A stretch of DNA of 64,000 bases from Carnobacterium gallinarum DSM 4847 (GCF_000744375.1 NZ_JQLU01000005.1:2837496-2901495), one strand, 5' to 3'. Numbered from the stretch's first letter, positions 27,582-36,865 are shown. Made by a program: numbers and translations. The notes: generated by a model from the letters alone, not told the origin.

Positions 27582-28525
27582 TGGAATGCGAAATTTTTAA
27601 TAAACGTATCAATAAAAAGTTAGTAATTAAAGATTATGTTAAAGAACTTTATGCAACAGATGGTGTGCCAAAAGGGAATTACTTCTTTTTAAAATTAGAT
27701 GGTTTAGGTGAAGCGCAGGCAGATCGTCATACTATGGAATCAAATTTAGATGGCGCCATTTATATTCGTTCAACTTTGGCAGAGCGAGAAGTCACAATTG
27801 AGTTAATGATGATACCCGATGAGACAAAATCAATGGAGAGTTTACGACGTGAACTGAGCCAAATGTTGAATCCAAAAGCAGGGATTTTAGAATTAACCTA
27901 TTTGGAAGATCAAATGAGTTATCGTATTGATGCGGTAAGTGATCATGTACCAACATTTATGACAGAAGATTATCTATCTGAAAAAGGTCAACGAGTAACA
28001 GTAACATTGATTGCGCCCGATCCGTTTTGGTATGGATTGGAAGACGAGGTTCATTATTTATCCAATTGGGTTGGAAATTTAGAATGGGATTTAGAATTTC
28101 CCATGAGTGGCAATCAAGAATCTGGAATTGAATTAGAAGTTTTTAATGGTGATGGATTAGTTACTTTGACTAATAATGGAGATGAACAAACAGGTGCGAT
28201 TTTCACGCTCGTAGCTAGCTCAGAAGTTAAGAATCCCAATATTATTCGTATTATGAGCGATGGAACAGCCAATCAGTTCATCAAACTTAATACAACTATG
28301 GTTGCTGGAGACCAGATTCGGATAATTACAATGACTGGTTCTAAGCGAGTTGAAAAGTGGCAGGATAAGACGCAAACCTGGATTAATGCCTTTCATTTAA
28401 TTGATTTAACTAGTGATTTTATTCAATTGGATATTGGAGAAAATTATCTACGCTATGAAACAGAATCCAATCCAAATCAATTAGCGATTAAAGTTGAATA
28501 TAAACTTCGCTATGTGGGGGTTTAA
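27581..28525 (+). CDS. Distal tail protein (Dit)
   Basis: A 314-residue baseplate hub protein of the Sipho_tail family (PF05709). The N-terminal half forms the ring domain; APDPFWYG near residue 150 is a family landmark, and a jelly-roll-like C-terminal part follows. It connects the tube to Tal and the receptor-binding protein. Start ATG 27581 overlaps the tape-measure stop in TAATG, with GGGGTGGAG upstream. Confidence 0.85.
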   Translation: MECEIFNKRINKKLVIKDYVKELYATDGVPKGNYFFLKLDGLGEAQADRHTMESNLDGAIYIRSTLAEREVTIELMMIPDETKSMESLRRELSQMLNPKAGILELTYLEDQMSYRIDAVSDHVPTFMTEDYLSEKGQRVTVTLIAPDPFWYGLEDEVHYLSNWVGNLEWDLEFPMSGNQESGIELEVFNGDGLVTLTNNGDEQTGAIFTLVASSEVKNPNIIRIMSDGTANQFIKLNTTMVAGDQIRIITMTGSKRVEKWQDKTQTWINAFHLIDLTSDFIQLDIGENYLRYETESNPNQLAIKVEYKLRYVGV

Positions 28526-28526
28526 T

Positions 28527-29630
28527 ATGAATTTATGGCTGTTTAATCCACAATTAGAACGAATAAATAATATTGAAACATTTAGTAGTTTTATCATTAC
28601 TAAAAATTATAACAAGCCAAGTAGTTTTGAATTACATTTACCAATGACTGATTTTATTCGTGAACTATTACAAACGAAACAGCTGGTCCTGGGAATGATT
28701 TTGGTCAAAGATCAAGAGCGAGAAGGGTACGTGATTGAAGAAATTAGTCCTAATTTTGAACAATTTGGTGGTAGTCTCACAATCAAAGGGCGCGATTTAA
28801 GGAGTTATTTAGAACGTCGAGTGATTTTGGGAGAAAAAAAGAATAAGGGAACGATGAAACAATTATTGACTAATTGGTTAAATGAATCAATTCTCAATCC
28901 AATAAATCCTAAGCGTAAAATGAAACAAATGCGTTTAGGGCAATTACCTGAGTTTGCTACTGTTCTAAATCTAGAAACAGATTATCCGAATTTACTTGAA
29001 GCGATGACTAATCTTTTAGCAATATTTGATTTAGGTTTCATGATTCAACTTGATTTTAGTCAAAAAATAATGACTATAAATATTTACCAAGGTATTAACC
29101 GAACAAGCTCTCAAACAACACAAAACCAAGCGATATTTTCATCATCATTTGAAAACATATTAACTCAAGCAGTAGTTTTTAATCAAATGGATTATAAAAC
29201 AACCGCATTGTTAGCCTATGAACGTGAAGAAAAAGCGTATTTATTAGAGGTTACTGATGGAACCGAAGATTTATTGCGTCGTGAAATATATGTGGATGCT
29301 AAATCAATTGGTAAATCAAGTGAAGAAGAGCCAATTACGATTGAAGAACAACAGGCATTAGTCAAACAAAAAGGCAATGAAACATTGCTTGAGTATCCGT
29401 TAATAGAAACGTTTGAAGCAGAGGTAGTGACCAATGGAAGTCTACGTTATTTAGAAGATTTTGATTTAGGCGATAAAGTGACCGTTATTGCCCAAGAATT
29501 GTCGTTACAACTAGAAACTCGAATTGTAACAGTTGAGGAAGTATATGAAAAAAATGGTTTGGAAATTCGATTAACTTTTGGAACGAATATTCCAACTTTA
29601 GTCGACAAAATTAAAAGGAAAGTGAAGTGA
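28527..29630 (+). CDS. Tail-associated (Tal/Gp37-like) baseplate protein
   Basis: A 367-residue protein of the siphovirus ReqiPepy6 Gp37-like family, which caps the tail tip. NYNKPSSFELHLP near residue 33 and GGSLTIKGRDLRSYLERRVI near 85-105 are characteristic. No long C-terminal lysin extension is present, so it lacks the peptidoglycan-cutting domain that many Tal proteins carry. The start ATG 28527 is one base past the dit stop, with GGGGG upstream. Confidence 0.82.
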   Translation: MNLWLFNPQLERINNIETFSSFIITKNYNKPSSFELHLPMTDFIRELLQTKQLVLGMILVKDQEREGYVIEEISPNFEQFGGSLTIKGRDLRSYLERRVILGEKKNKGTMKQLLTNWLNESILNPINPKRKMKQMRLGQLPEFATVLNLETDYPNLLEAMTNLLAIFDLGFMIQLDFSQKIMTINIYQGINRTSSQTTQNQAIFSSSFENILTQAVVFNQMDYKTTALLAYEREEKAYLLEVTDGTEDLLRREIYVDAKSIGKSSEEEPITIEEQQALVKQKGNETLLEYPLIETFEAEVVTNGSLRYLEDFDLGDKVTVIAQELSLQLETRIVTVEEVYEKNGLEIRLTFGTNIPTLVDKIKRKVK

Positions 29631-29636
29631 TAACAA

Positions 29637-30908
29637 ATGGAACAAGGATTATTCTTTCCATCAAAAAATGGAGATCGTAAATATAAAGCAAGTGACTTTA
29701 CGGGCTATTTTGCTAAACTTTTTTCAAATGGAGTTTTCAGTAATAAAAGTACAAATTTACAAGTACTAGCCTCTACTACCAATGGGTTATCTGTTATTGT
29801 TCAATCAGGTTATGGGAATATTAATGGTTATTTGTACCAATTAACCGAGAATAAAACCGTTTTATTTAATATGTCAGATGTGACAGGTACAGCTAAAAAA
29901 GCAGCAATTGTGTTACGAATGGACTTAAACGAACGAAAGATGACTGTTGAAGCAAAGGGAACAGACATTTTAACTAGAAATGAAGTAATTTATGAATTAA
30001 TGTTAGCAAGAATTTCAATTCCGGGAGATGGGAAAGCCATCACTCAAACAATGATTCAAGATACACGTGGAGACGGAACGGTTTGTGGCTATGTTAGTTC
30101 TTTATTAGATATTGATCCAACTAAGTTGTGGATACAATTTGAAGCTGATTGGAAGAAATGGTTAGCAGAAATTAAAGGAACCGTTGGTAATGATGCAGCA
30201 GCTAATTTGGCATTAGCGGTAAAAGATTTACTTGATAAATCAGCGACAAAAGTTGAGTTAATAGATTTGAAAAGCAAAGTTTATACGAAGGAAGAAATTA
30301 CGGCTTTAAATAAGAATAAAATAGATAGCTTAAATGGAAAGGCACAAGAAGCATTAACAATTACAGGAGAAAAAGGTGGAACAATTTTAAATTTGCGTGC
30401 AATAAATACGACAAATCTTATGAACACGTATATAAGTTTTTATAAAATTGATACAAGAAAAGCTTGGATAGGCTTTGGAAGTTCTGTAAATGATGATTTT
30501 ACAATTTCTAGTGAAACGGGAAATAATGTAATTATAAAAACTACTGGATCTGGAAAAGTTCTATACAACAATAAAGAAGTGGCAGTTGTGGAAGACACAG
30601 GTTGGATTAAACTAGAAACGATTGGAGTAGTACCAGCAAGTGGTCGAAGCATTAGCTATCGGAAAATTGGTAAGCAAGTATTTTTAAGAGGTGGCGGAAA
30701 TTTCCCAGCTGAAAGAGAAAAAGTTTTCTTTACCTTACCAGCAGATGTGCGACCAAAACAGGAAGTACGATTCCATCAAGTCACACAAGATAGTGCAGTT
30801 AATATTTTCCTGTTTAGAGTTACAACTGATGGAAAGGGTTTAATACTGCATAATTCTCAAGCAAAAAATATTGTTACATTAGATAATATTTCTTGGATGG
30901 TAGATTAA
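29637..30908 (+). CDS. Putative receptor-binding/baseplate protein
   Basis: A 423-residue protein in the place of the receptor-binding protein. Residues about 1-170 resemble baseplate anchor domains (SGYGNINGYLYQLTEN, RMDLNERKMTVEAKGTD). Residues 170-240 are helical and Lys/Glu-rich, probably a trimeric stalk. The last 180 residues are beta-rich and end in a fibre-tip-like domain (WIKLETIGVVPASGRSISYR). It should decide which cells the particle binds. No chaperone or second fibre gene follows. Confidence 0.72.
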   Translation: MEQGLFFPSKNGDRKYKASDFTGYFAKLFSNGVFSNKSTNLQVLASTTNGLSVIVQSGYGNINGYLYQLTENKTVLFNMSDVTGTAKKAAIVLRMDLNERKMTVEAKGTDILTRNEVIYELMLARISIPGDGKAITQTMIQDTRGDGTVCGYVSSLLDIDPTKLWIQFEADWKKWLAEIKGTVGNDAAANLALAVKDLLDKSATKVELIDLKSKVYTKEEITALNKNKIDSLNGKAQEALTITGEKGGTILNLRAINTTNLMNTYISFYKIDTRKAWIGFGSSVNDDFTISSETGNNVIIKTTGSGKVLYNNKEVAVVEDTGWIKLETIGVVPASGRSISYRKIGKQVFLRGGGNFPAEREKVFFTLPADVRPKQEVRFHQVTQDSAVNIFLFRVTTDGKGLILHNSQAKNIVTLDNISWMVD

Positions 30909-30942
30909 CGATTAATAAAAAAGACAACTGGAGGGATGACAA

Positions 30943-31344
30943 ATGGATTTAATCAATCTCATCTTCCATACAATTTTCGGCGGCGGTAGTACAGTGCTCT
31001 CTCTTTATATGACGGCTTTGATAATAGATGTCATCACAGGTTATATGAAGTCATTAAAATCACATGATTGGCGATCTAGCATTTCAATTGAAGGTTTACT
31101 AATGAAATTTGCAACATTTTTTACCATTATTGCAGCGGATATTATCGATCAGCTGGCTCCTTTAATGAACATCACAATTCCAATTAATGTCGCTTTTTGG
31201 TGGACGATTATGATTACGTTATATGAATTAGGTAGCATTCTAGAAAACATTAGTCAGATGGGTGTCAATATTGGTTTTTTAAAGAATTATCTAGGTGTTT
31301 TAAATAAACAAGCAGATATTAACGGAAAGGAGAAAAAGAAATGA
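30943..31344 (+). CDS. Phage holin
   Basis: A 133-residue membrane protein with about three hydrophobic segments (near residues 10-32, 58-75 and 80-100) and a charged C-terminus ending in lysines. It fits the phage_holin_4 (Cp-1/phi105-type) family, including the DIITGYMKS-like and LYELGSILEN motifs. It would open the membrane so that the endolysin and the tail particles can leave the cell. Its end overlaps the endolysin start (ATGA). Confidence 0.85.
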   Translation: MDLINLIFHTIFGGGSTVLSLYMTALIIDVITGYMKSLKSHDWRSSISIEGLLMKFATFFTIIAADIIDQLAPLMNITIPINVAFWWTIMITLYELGSILENISQMGVNIGFLKNYLGVLNKQADINGKEKKK

Positions 31345-32126
31345 GTAAAGTGGTTAATTTTTTAGCTGAAATTAAAGCTGGCGCAATACTAGGTTGGCAT
31401 CAATATAAGATATTACCAAGTATTACAGCTTCCCAAGCCGCATTAGAAAGTGCTTGGGGAACCAGTCAGTTATCTTTAGCGCCGAATTATAATTTATTTG
31501 GGATTAAAGGGAGTTACAATGGAGCATCAGTGGAATTTCCAACCTGGGAAGTCATAAATGGTCAAAATGTAACGGTTCAGGCAACTTTTAGAAAATACCC
31601 TAATTGGGCAACGAGTGTCACTGATCATGGGCGTTTCTTTCATGAAAATAGTCGTTATTCAGGAGTCCTTGGGTTAACTGATTTTGTTCAGCAAGCTCGA
31701 GCAATTAAAGCAGCAGGCTACGCAACAGATCCGTTATATGCAGATAAATTAATTGCAACAATTGAAGCTAATAATTTAGCTAGCTGGGATAATGAAGTGC
31801 TATCAAATCAAGGGAGCGCATCTACTCCAACTAACACAACTTATATTGTTCAATCAGGAGATAATCTAAGTAGCATTGCGCAACAATTTGGAACGACAGT
31901 TGCTGCATTAATTGCTGAAAATAGTTTGGCGAACCCTAATTTGATTCATCCAGGGCAAGTTATTCAGTTAAATAGAAGCACTGGATCTAGAATCTATCTA
32001 GTCAAAAGTGGGGATGTTTTATCTGTAGTTGCTAAAAAATTAGGAGTTCCTATGGATGTACTGATTCAGAAGAATAAAATTCAAAATGCAAATTTAATTT
32101 ATCCAGGGCAACAATTAAATTACTAA
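31341..32126 (+). CDS. Endolysin: glucosaminidase with two LysM domains
   Basis: A 261-residue lysin. Residues about 1-155 are a glucosaminidase domain (GH73-like) with the catalytic glutamate in SQAALESAWG and the NLFGIKG motif. Two LysM cell-wall-binding repeats follow (about 168-212 and 217-261, each beginning YIVQSGD or YLVKSGD and ending in HPGQ or YPGQ). No signal peptide is present, so export depends on the upstream holin. It closes the tail operon and is followed by a terminator. Confidence 0.9.
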   Translation: MSKVVNFLAEIKAGAILGWHQYKILPSITASQAALESAWGTSQLSLAPNYNLFGIKGSYNGASVEFPTWEVINGQNVTVQATFRKYPNWATSVTDHGRFFHENSRYSGVLGLTDFVQQARAIKAAGYATDPLYADKLIATIEANNLASWDNEVLSNQGSASTPTNTTYIVQSGDNLSSIAQQFGTTVAALIAENSLANPNLIHPGQVIQLNRSTGSRIYLVKSGDVLSVVAKKLGVPMDVLIQKNKIQNANLIYPGQQLNY

Positions 32127-32136
32127 ATAATTTAGA

Positions 32137-32173
32137 ACAGTGAAACAAAATCAAATGTTTCACTGTTTTTTTA
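32137..32173 (+). terminator. Terminator at the right end of the tail operon
   Basis: A perfect 12-bp stem (32137-32148 with 32157-32168) followed by T7. Confidence 0.88.
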
Positions 32174-32263
32174 TTTTATGTAAATTTAATGAATTCTAGT
32201 GAAAGAATATCAAATCTTACGCTTTTATGTTAAAATGATAAAAGAATTTAAAAAGGATGGAGA

Positions 32264-32866
32264 ATGAAAATAATGGATGTGCATAAAGCTGATATCGTCA
32301 TAAGTGCTGTTTCACCAGCTCAATATCCTGGCACTAGACTTCCTGAGATTGCTTTAGCAGGTCGCTCAAACGTAGGGAAATCTTCCTTCATTAATCGTAT
32401 GATTAATCGTAAAGGACTGGCTAGAACGTCAAGTAAGCCTGGAAAAACACAAACTTTGAATTTTTATATTATAGAAGAAAAATTTTATTTTGTTGATGTT
32501 CCTGGATATGGATACGCAAAAGTTTCAAAAACAGAGCGAGCTAAATGGGGACAAATGTTAGAAACCTATTTAACCCAAAGAGATACATTAAAGGCTGTTT
32601 TATCAGTAGTTGATTTAAGACATGCCCCAAGTAAAGAAGATGTTCAAATGTATGAATTTTTAAAATATTATGAATTGCCAATTATTGTTGTTGCAACGAA
32701 GGCTGATAAAATTCCTCGTAGTAAATGGAATAAACATATCAAGCTAGTGAAAGACACCTTGAATTTTGATCCTAAGGATGAGTTTATTTTATTCTCATCA
32801 GAAACTGGTGAAGGTAAAGATGAAGCTTGGCAAATTATTGAAAAATACTTAGACTTAAAAAACTAA
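32264..32866 (+). CDS. ysxC: Ribosome biogenesis GTPase YsxC/EngB
   Basis: A 200-residue GTPase needed for late assembly of the 50S subunit. The G motifs are G1 [10 protein letters not shown]3 DVPGYG, G4 ATKADK and G5 SSETGEG. It normally follows clpX directly, which shows where the tail genes were inserted. ATG 32264 lies 6 bases from AAAAGGA; a second in-frame ATG at 32273 is possible. Confidence 0.94.
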   Translation: MKIMDVHKADIVISAVSPAQYPGTRLPEIALAGRSNVGKSSFINRMINRKGLARTSSKPGKTQTLNFYIIEEKFYFVDVPGYGYAKVSKTERAKWGQMLETYLTQRDTLKAVLSVVDLRHAPSKEDVQMYEFLKYYELPIIVVATKADKIPRSKWNKHIKLVKDTLNFDPKDEFILFSSETGEGKDEAWQIIEKYLDLKN

Positions 32867-32916
32867 GTGGCGATGACTAGTAAAACACTATAAAGTAAGT
32901 TGAACTAGTTAAGAAA

Positions 32917-32947
32917 AACAATTAAGATTTTTCTTAGTTGTTTTTTT
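32917..32947 (+). terminator. Terminator after ysxC
   Basis: AACAATTAAGA with TCTTAGTTGTT around a TTTT loop, then T7; one non-Watson-Crick pair. Confidence 0.75.
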
Positions 32948-33010
32948 GCTTGATTTTATTTGCTTCAATTAGTTAATGATAAAATAGTAATTAGTGAAGG
33001 AAGGGTACTA

Positions 33011-34399
33011 TTGAAAATTTTATTGTATGGTGTGAGTCACCAAACGACCCCCATTGAAATACGCGAACGTTACACCATTAAAGATGAAGATGTACCACAA
33101 CAATTAAATGAAATTAAACAATTTACTGGTGTTTCTGAGGTAGTTATTTTAACTACGTGCAATCGGACGGAATACTATTTATATATTGATCAAACAGAAT
33201 TTATGCATGGGGACATGTTACGCTATATTGGTGAATACACGGGCTACGATGTTTCAGACGTTATTGCTACAAGTTATGGGAAGTCTAATAGTGATGTTGC
33301 ACAGCACTTATTTAAAGTAGCAACTGGGCTAGATTCATTAATGGTGGGTGAAACCCAGATTCTTAGTCAAGTTAAAAATGCGTTTGAAGTAGCTCATACC
33401 GAGAAAGCAGTTGGCCCAATTTTAAGCTCACTTTTTAATAAGGCTATTTCTTTTTCTAAAAAAGTGCATACAAAAACGACTCTTGACCAAAATTCTTTTA
33501 ATCCAAGTACAGCAGCTATTCAGTTGTTGAAAGAGGAATGGGGGGATTTTAAAGCCAAACGGGTTTTGCTAATTGGTGCTGGAAAAATGATTCGTTTAGC
33601 GGCTAGATCATTGTTGCAAAATGATGCAGAGCATATTACCGTAGTTTCTAGAAATAGTATTCGAGCAGAACATTTTGCTCATGAATTAAATGAGTGGGCG
33701 CAAGACGAATATCATCCAGAAAAGCTAAAACGCTATGTCTACTCAGCAGATATGGATAATTTATCACGAGTTTTAGCAGGTTCAGATGCAGTGATTGTGG
33801 CAACAAAATCTTCTGATTATATCATTACATCAGAAAGTATTATTGGAATGCAAGATATTCGCAATGGTGTAGTGAAAGAGCTACTTTTAATGGATTTAGC
33901 AATTCCACGTAATGTTGATCCTGATTTGAGCTTGATTCAAGGACTTCGTATTTTTGATATGGATCAAATTGGAATTCAAATTGATCAATTTAGAGAAGAA
34001 CGTGAAAAGATTGTGAAGCAAATTTTAGCTGAAATTGATGAAGCTGTGTTACGTTTTAATTCTTGGTATCAAGAACGCCGTGCTGTGCCTTATATTTATC
34101 AATTACGCAAAGGATCGATGGATATTCGCGAACGAACAATGGATAGTTTAGCAAAGAAATTACCTGAATTGAATGAACGTGAAGCTCGTATTATTGATAA
34201 GCACATGCAAAGTATTGTTAATCAGTTAATTAAACATCCGATTCAATCGATGAAAGAATTGGCAAGAATGAATCCAAGTAAAGATATGAATGATGCTTTA
34301 GAAGTATTTGCTCGTTCGGTAGGGATTGATTTAGAAGTTAAGTGTGAGATTCCAACTGAAGATATTTCAATTGTAGTTGAACAGGAGGAAGAGTTATGA
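33011..34399 (+). CDS. hemA: Glutamyl-tRNA reductase (HemA)
   Basis: A 462-residue enzyme that reduces glutamyl-tRNA to glutamate-1-semialdehyde with NADPH. The nucleophile is C50 in LTTCNRTE. Further landmarks are [13 protein letters not shown], the NADPH loop VLLIGAGKM and the C-terminal dimerisation helix. The TTG start at 33011 follows GGAAGGG. Its stop overlaps the hemL start (ATGA), so the two C5-pathway enzymes are translated together. The hemC, hemD and hemB genes, present in this cluster in Listeria and Bacillus, are absent from the window. Confidence 0.94.
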   Translation: MKILLYGVSHQTTPIEIRERYTIKDEDVPQQLNEIKQFTGVSEVVILTTCNRTEYYLYIDQTEFMHGDMLRYIGEYTGYDVSDVIATSYGKSNSDVAQHLFKVATGLDSLMVGETQILSQVKNAFEVAHTEKAVGPILSSLFNKAISFSKKVHTKTTLDQNSFNPSTAAIQLLKEEWGDFKAKRVLLIGAGKMIRLAARSLLQNDAEHITVVSRNSIRAEHFAHELNEWAQDEYHPEKLKRYVYSADMDNLSRVLAGSDAVIVATKSSDYIITSESIIGMQDIRNGVVKELLLMDLAIPRNVDPDLSLIQGLRIFDMDQIGIQIDQFREEREKIVKQILAEIDEAVLRFNSWYQERRAVPYIYQLRKGSMDIRERTMDSLAKKLPELNEREARIIDKHMQSIVNQLIKHPIQSMKELARMNPSKDMNDALEVFARSVGIDLEVKCEIPTEDISIVVEQEEEL

Positions 34400-35688
34400 G
34401 GGAAACAAAAAAATCAGAACAAGTTTTTGCAGAAGCTTTAAATTTAATGCCGGGGGGAGTTAATAGTCCAGTTCGAGCGTTTAAATCAGTAGATGTGCCT
34501 CCAATTGTAATGGACTACGGAAGTGGCAGTCGTATTTTTGATATTGATGGCAACTCTTATATTGATTATGTTTTATCTTGGGGGCCGCTAATTTTAGGTC
34601 ATGCAGAACCTCATGTTGTAGCAGCTATTCAAAAAGCCGCTAGTCTAGGAACCAGTTTTGGAACACCAACGGTTATGGAAAATAAATTAGCTGAGTTAGT
34701 TATTCAACGTGTCCCATCAATTGAGATGGTTCGTTTTGTTAATTCAGGTACGGAAGCAACTATGAGTGCATTGAGATTAGCCCGTGGTTATACAGGTAGA
34801 GATAAGATTTTGAAATTAGAAGGTAGTTATCATGGTCATGATGATGCGCTATTAGTTAAAGTTGGTTCAGGAGTGGCTACTTTAGGTCTTCCAGATTCTC
34901 CAGGAGTTCCAAAAAGTACTACCAGTAATACTTTAGTAGCTCCATATAACGATCTTAAGGCTGTAACTAAAGTATTCCAAGAATATGCTGGCGAGATTGC
35001 AGCAGTAATTGTTGAACCTGTTGCAGGAAATATGGGTGTTATTCCACCAGTGTCGGGATTTCTAGAAGGACTACGAACGTTAACAACAAATGATGGTGCT
35101 TTATTAATTTTTGATGAAGTCATGTCAGGTTTTAGAGTAGGTTATCATTCAGCCCAAGGTCATTTTTCAGTTTTACCTGATTTAACTTGTTTAGGAAAAG
35201 TAATCGGTGGCGGAGTTCCTGTGGGTGCCTACGGTGGTCGTCGTGAAATCATGGAACAGATGGCTCCTGCAGGAAGTGTGTATCAAGCTGGAACACTATC
35301 TGGCAATCCAATTGCTATGGCAGCAGGTTATACAACTTTAATGAATTTGTATGAAACAGATTATGACCATTTTGACTTATTAGGTGATGCTTTGGAAATA
35401 GGAATGATGAATTTGAGTCGAAAATATCAAATTCCTCTTACAGTTAATCGAGCAGGTAGTATGATTGGATTGTTTTTTAATAAAGGACCTGTGACAAATT
35501 ATGCTGAAAGTAAAGCAAGTGATACAGCCTTTTTTGCGAAATATTATAAAGAAATGGCAGATCGTGGCATTTTTCTACCACCTTCTCAATTTGAAGGAAT
35601 CTTTTTATCGAAGGAACATACCCTTGAAGATATTCAACAAACGTTAGAAGCCATGGATGCTAGCTTTGCGACTTTAATGAATAAATAA
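34396..35688 (+). CDS. hemL: Glutamate-1-semialdehyde aminotransferase (HemL)
   Basis: A 430-residue PLP enzyme that converts glutamate-1-semialdehyde to 5-aminolevulinate. PLP lysine is K268 in CLGKVIGGG, and [13 protein letters not shown] near the N-terminus and [12 protein letters not shown] are typical of GSA aminotransferases. With hemA it completes ALA synthesis, but no further heme-pathway gene follows here. Confidence 0.94.
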   Translation: MRETKKSEQVFAEALNLMPGGVNSPVRAFKSVDVPPIVMDYGSGSRIFDIDGNSYIDYVLSWGPLILGHAEPHVVAAIQKAASLGTSFGTPTVMENKLAELVIQRVPSIEMVRFVNSGTEATMSALRLARGYTGRDKILKLEGSYHGHDDALLVKVGSGVATLGLPDSPGVPKSTTSNTLVAPYNDLKAVTKVFQEYAGEIAAVIVEPVAGNMGVIPPVSGFLEGLRTLTTNDGALLIFDEVMSGFRVGYHSAQGHFSVLPDLTCLGKVIGGGVPVGAYGGRREIMEQMAPAGSVYQAGTLSGNPIAMAAGYTTLMNLYETDYDHFDLLGDALEIGMMNLSRKYQIPLTVNRAGSMIGLFFNKGPVTNYAESKASDTAFFAKYYKEMADRGIFLPPSQFEGIFLSKEHTLEDIQQTLEAMDASFATLMNK

Positions 35689-35721
35689 TAAAGCATTGTA
35701 ACTAAAAAGGAGTTTATGAAA

Positions 35722-36039
35722 ATGGAATTTAATGATTATCAAAAATTAGCCAATCGAACACTTTATGGAAATGAACAAGTTTTAACCAATTGTGCATTAG
35801 GTGTTGCAAGCGAGGCTGGTGAAGTTGTCGATTTAATTAAAAAATATACATTCCACGGTCATGATTTAGATAAAAAGGCATTAACGAAGGAATTAGGAGA
35901 TGTTCTTTGGTATTTGTCACAAATTGCTGAATGGGCTGATATTCCTTTTGAAAATGTTGCCATTCAAAATATTGAAAAATTAGAGAAACGCTATCCGGAT
36001 GGGTTCTCAAAAGAAGCTAGTCAAAATCGTCAAGATTAA
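35722..36039 (+). CDS. MazG-type nucleotide pyrophosphohydrolase
   Basis: A 105-residue all-alpha NTP pyrophosphatase-like protein. The magnesium-binding residues are in SEAGEVVDLIKK and KELGDVLWYL. It may clear abnormal nucleotides; the substrate is unknown. ATG 35722 is 9 bases from AAGGAG (35707-35712); ATG 35716 is in frame but only 3 bases away. Confidence 0.85.
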   Translation: MEFNDYQKLANRTLYGNEQVLTNCALGVASEAGEVVDLIKKYTFHGHDLDKKALTKELGDVLWYLSQIAEWADIPFENVAIQNIEKLEKRYPDGFSKEASQNRQD

Positions 36040-36051
36040 GGATACTATCAA

Positions 36052-36095
36052 ATAGTTTTTAGAGTGCGTAGGCCATTCTAAAAGCTGTTTTTTAT
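36052..36095 (+). terminator. Terminator after the MazG-type gene
   Basis: An imperfect stem of about 13 bp with GU pairs (36055-36067 with 36074-36087 approximately), then T6. Confidence 0.7.
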
Positions 36096-36343
36096 TTGTA
36101 TGGTAGAGAGACGAATGAATGGGAAAGCTATCGGTCAGTAGAGAAAGAGTTGTATATATAAGGGTGTGAAACAGATCATTTCATCATAAGAAAGTTAAAG
36201 GAGAGCAATTTATCAGAAGTTTTTACATATAGACATAATCCAATTTACTAAATAGTATTTATGGTCAAGTATTAATAGCTCTCCATGGGGATAAATTAAA
36301 ATAAATGGGAGCATGAATTGGTACACTTGATTTTTGTCGTTGG

Positions 36344-36439
36344 AATCTAGGTTTCGTAGCTGTTATGGAAAAGAACGGATTTAGTTATGAGGGAATAGTT
36401 CGTGAAGCCTTTTGTAAAAAAATTGTTTTTATAGTATAA
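36344..36439 (+). pseudogene. Remnant of a GNAT acetyltransferase
   Basis: The frame from 36344 to the TAA at 36437-36439 reads NLGFVAVMEKNGFSYEGIVREAF, of which VAVMEKNGFSYEG-REA is the usual C-terminal motif of RimJ/RimL-type acetyltransferases. A stop lies just upstream at 36314, no start or N-terminal half is found, and the end is degraded. The rest of the 36100-36470 stretch shows no intact gene; it is probably decaying sequence. Confidence 0.5.
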
Positions 36440-36476
36440 ATCACTATAGTTTCTTAGTTAGTGATTGTTAAACAGC

Positions 36477-36527
36477 AAAAATCCTAAACAAAAGTTGGAA
36501 AATACTGACTTTGTTTAGGATTTTTTG
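36477..36527. terminator. Hairpin terminator shared with the small minus-strand gene
   Basis: AAAAATCCTAAACAAAAGT pairs with the complementary stretch near 36508-36526, flanked by A and T runs on both strands. On the minus strand it directly follows the 49-residue gene. Confidence 0.7.
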
Positions 36528-36528
36528 A

Positions 36529-36678
36529 TTAGTCTTTTTTTTGGTCGTCTTTATCTGTTTTTTGATCGTCTTCTTTTTCATCATCATTGTCTTCTTTGCG
36601 TTTTTCAGGTTCAGGCTCAATTGCAAAGCGACTAAATAAATCATCTAGGTTTGTTTCAGTTTTATGTGTTAATCCCAT
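36529..36678 (-). CDS. 49-residue acidic protein (SPJ_0845-like)
   Basis: A short gene of 50 codons on the minus strand. Residues 1-22 (ending DDLFSRFAIEPEP) are compact and hydrophobic enough to be a small helix; residues 23-49 are almost all D, E and K. AAAGGGG lies 9 bases before the ATG, and a terminator follows the stop, so it is a genuine transcription unit. The DDLF-RFAI pattern recalls the small SPJ_0845 family seen in streptococci and enterococci; that match is from memory and needs a search. Function unknown. Confidence 0.65.
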   Translation of the reverse strand: MGLTHKTETNLDDLFSRFAIEPEPEKRKEDNDDEKEDDQKTDKDDQKKD

Positions 36679-36774
36679 CTGTAAAATCCCCTTTCTAATT
36701 ATATTAATAGTAGCTGATTTTTACTGAAAAAGCTAGTATTCCTTTTTACATAACGGTATTAAAAAATAAACTGC

Positions 36775-36803
36775 TTGACAAAAGATGATTACAAACGTAA
36801 ACT
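36775..36803 (+). promoter_or_regulatory. cop operon promoter
   Basis: Consensus -35 TTGACA (36775-36780), a 17-base spacer and -10 TAAACT (36798-36803). The first cop box overlaps the spacer and the -10. Confidence 0.78.
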
Positions 36804-36830
36804 GTAAATGTAGAATCGATTACAAATGTA
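36790..36830. promoter_or_regulatory. Two cop boxes (CopY operators)
   Basis: TACAAACGTA (36790-36799, one mismatch) and TACAAATGTA (36821-36830, perfect) match the TACA-N2-TGTA CopY operator, 31 bp apart, so on the same face of the helix. Zinc-loaded CopY would repress here and be released by copper. Confidence 0.82.
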
Positions 36831-36865
36831 AACAATAAGTCGTATAAGTAAGGAAGGTGAATAAC

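Noticed and set aside
23932..32173. A complete or inducible prophage
   Set aside because: No integrase, repressor, replication, terminase, portal or capsid gene is present and no attachment-site repeats were noticed at the edges.
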